From contig CAJYLH010000036.1 in the NCBI GenBank assembly GCA_913775525.1, positions 248,001 to 312,000 of the forward strand: a stretch of 64,000 bases of DNA, written 5' to 3'. Numbering within the stretch: position 1 is the first letter of the stretch; every line of letters begins with the position of its first letter. The position numbers were made by a program, and so were the translations under genes. The notes below the pieces were generated by a model, which was not told the origin of the DNA, ran no database searches, and saw only the letters and a list, made by a program, of their open reading frames with translations. The stretch is from an uncultured Chryseobacterium sp. (lineage in GTDB: Bacteria; Bacteroidota; Bacteroidia; Flavobacteriales; Weeksellaceae). Positions 62,864 to 64,000 of this stretch are shown piece after piece.

Positions 62864-63897
62864 GACTTCACATTTTTTAAAACATTGATAAGCTTTTGGT
62901 TTTCTTCCCGGCTGCCGACATTGATGCGTATGCACTGCGGGATCCGCGGTGTCCTTTTGCTGGTGAAAATATTTTCAGTAAGCAGTGCCTGGTATATGGT
63001 TTCCGCATCATTGAATCGGATCAGGAAAAAATTGGCATCGGTAGGATATACGGTATCGATGCATTCCACAGTCATTAATTCCTTTTTCAGCCATTCTTTT
63101 TCTTCAAGGATACTTCTTAGATTTTTATTGAAGAGGCTTTCATCCTCAAGCATGTTGATGATCAGTTCCTGGCTGATACTGTTGACATTATACGGAGCCT
63201 TGACGGTATTGATCAGGGTAATAATTTCTTCGGAAGCATAGGCAACGCCTACCCTGGCTCCGGCCATTCCCCAGGCTTTTGAAAACGTCTGCAGCACAAT
63301 CAGGTTTGGGTATTTCCCCAGGAGCCGCAAAGCAGATTCCCTTTCGGAAAATTCAATGTATGCTTCATCCACTACAACAATACCGTTATAGTTGCGGATG
63401 AAAAATTCCAGGTCATCTACACTGTTTCCTGTAGGATTGTTAGGCGAACAGATAAAGAATACTTTTGAAGCAGCCTTTTGTGTTGCTGCAATGAAATCGT
63501 CTTTCCGTATTTCAAAGTTACGATCCAGGTCCAGCCTGATGACTTCATTTTCATTGATGGCAGCATAAAACCCGTACATGGCAAAAGAAGGGTTCATCAC
63601 CAGGATTGCATCTTTCTTAGGCTCACAGAAAATCTTGATGATGAGATCGATCAGTTCGTCACTGCCGTTCCCAACGGCGATACATTCCTGAGCTATTTTT
63701 TTGTATTCGGCAAGTCTGTTCTTAAGTTTTCTCTGCGTAGAATCCGGATAACGGTTACAGGAACCGAACGGGCTTTCATTGGCATCCAGCAGGACCGGAT
63801 TTTCGAGGGATATTTGATCCCTGTAGCTTATGTAAGGCTGTATTCTGAGGATATTTTCCCGCACTAAATTATTGATGGTAAATGTTGTCATTGTCAT
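62860..63897 (-). CDS. hisC: Histidinol-phosphate aminotransferase (HisC)
   Basis: A fold type I PLP enzyme. [10 protein letters not shown] at the N-terminus, [37 protein letters not shown] with the cofactor Asp, and the PLP lysine in [16 protein letters not shown] match HisC. Its 345 aa are standard. The start ATG at 63897 overlaps the hisD stop by 4 nt (ATGA), which supports this start over ATG 63891. Confidence 0.94.
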   Translation of the reverse strand: MTMTTFTINNLVRENILRIQPYISYRDQISLENPVLLDANESPFGSCNRYPDSTQRKLKNRLAEYKKIAQECIAVGNGSDELIDLIIKIFCEPKKDAILVMNPSFAMYGFYAAINENEVIRLDLDRNFEIRKDDFIAATQKAASKVFFICSPNNPTGNSVDDLEFFIRNYNGIVVVDEAYIEFSERESALRLLGKYPNLIVLQTFSKAWGMAGARVGVAYASEEIITLINTVKAPYNVNSISQELIINMLEDESLFNKNLRSILEEKEWLKKELMTVECIDTVYPTDANFFLIRFNDAETIYQALLTENIFTSKRTPRIPQCIRINVGSREENQKLINVLKNVKS

Positions 63898-64000
63898 GAT
63901 TTTAAACGGATGGTTACGGCATTTTTGTGGGCCATCAGTCCTTCGGCTTCTGCCATAAGCTCTATGGTTGGTCCCAGGTTATTCAGCCCTTCTTCCGTAA
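63894..64000 (-). CDS. hisD: Histidinol dehydrogenase (HisD), C-terminal end only
   Basis: On the minus strand the last ~34 codons before the window edge read [20 protein letters not shown] and on to NAVTIRLKS, then TGA at 63896-63894. This matches the HisD C-terminal helix ([17 protein letters not shown]). The start lies beyond 64000. It is coupled to hisC by a 4-nt overlap. Confidence 0.9.
   Translation of the reverse strand, partial: TEEGLNNLGPTIELMAEAEGLMAHKNAVTIRLKS

Noticed and set aside
1-64000. tRNA, rRNA or tmRNA genes
   Set aside because: I saw no cloverleaf with a T-loop of the GGTTCGAATCC type and no rRNA-like stretch. A covariance-model scan would be needed to be certain.

Overview
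The window comes from the chromosome of a Bacteroidota bacterium, most likely a Flavobacteriia of the Chryseobacterium/Elizabethkingia type. The evidence is the -7 promoter motif TAnnTTTG in front of many genes, a short SigA-type sigma factor (288 aa, no region 1.1), three secreted enzymes with type IX secretion C-terminal sorting domains, a GLPGLI-family gene, Bacteroidota-type T6SS genes (TssN), a short LeuA, and many Rho-independent hairpins with T-tracts. I saw no rRNA, tRNA, CRISPR array, transposase or phage gene.

Layout. 1-2000: a DsbA/FrnE-like protein, a nucleosidase and a GNAT acetyltransferase. 2019-2118: a 100-bp element with perfect 16-bp inverted ends. 2159-8400: a MocR-type regulator divergent from a biotin operon (ferritin-like di-iron protein, bioF, bioD, bioB, bioA). 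8482-11026: a DUF421 membrane protein and a ClC channel. 11175-15565: two secreted ferritin-like proteins, a fasciclin protein, a secreted MsrB, then an ECF sigma/anti-sigma pair. 15608-21844: NDH-2, two aldo/keto reductases, a small lipoprotein, a 3-methyladenine glycosylase, an exonuclease III and a lone SdhB. 22099-25730: a DUF892 ferritin-like protein with a histone-H1-like tail, a Cys-rich leader-type peptide next to a GLPGLI gene broken by an in-frame amber codon, an AT-rich gap, DUF4256 and a lipoprotein. 25938-27717: a threonine-aldolase-like enzyme and a DtxR/MntR regulator. 27797-30863: T6SS genes tssG-tssN-tssK. 31213-37703: S1/P1 nuclease, the primary sigma factor, a lipoprotein, an AT-rich 5'-nucleotidase, an SDR and a T9SS-secreted endonuclease I. 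37894-46160: acyl-CoA dehydrogenase, a T9SS metalloprotease, a repeat-filled gap, MazG-like/thioredoxin-like/DUF4230 genes, an AT-rich putative metallopeptidase and a small charged protein.

46271-64000 is mostly housekeeping: leuACDB (minus strand), a TPR-like protein, an M19 dipeptidase, thrS-infC-rpmI-rplT, a T9SS M28 peptidase, and a minus-strand histidine operon hisD(partial)-C-B-H-A-F-IE. The his operon is tightly packed, often with 4-nt overlaps, except for a 567-bp block of repeats between hisA and hisF.

The observations I rate highest are the di-iron ferritin-like protein heading a biotin operon that has no bioC/bioH-type gene here; the unannotated 58-aa Cys-rich peptide beside the GLPGLI gene; the infC start, where no ATG/GTG is available and ATA is the best candidate; and repeat palindromes lodged in essential operons. 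All functional calls come from motifs and general family knowledge. No database search was possible.
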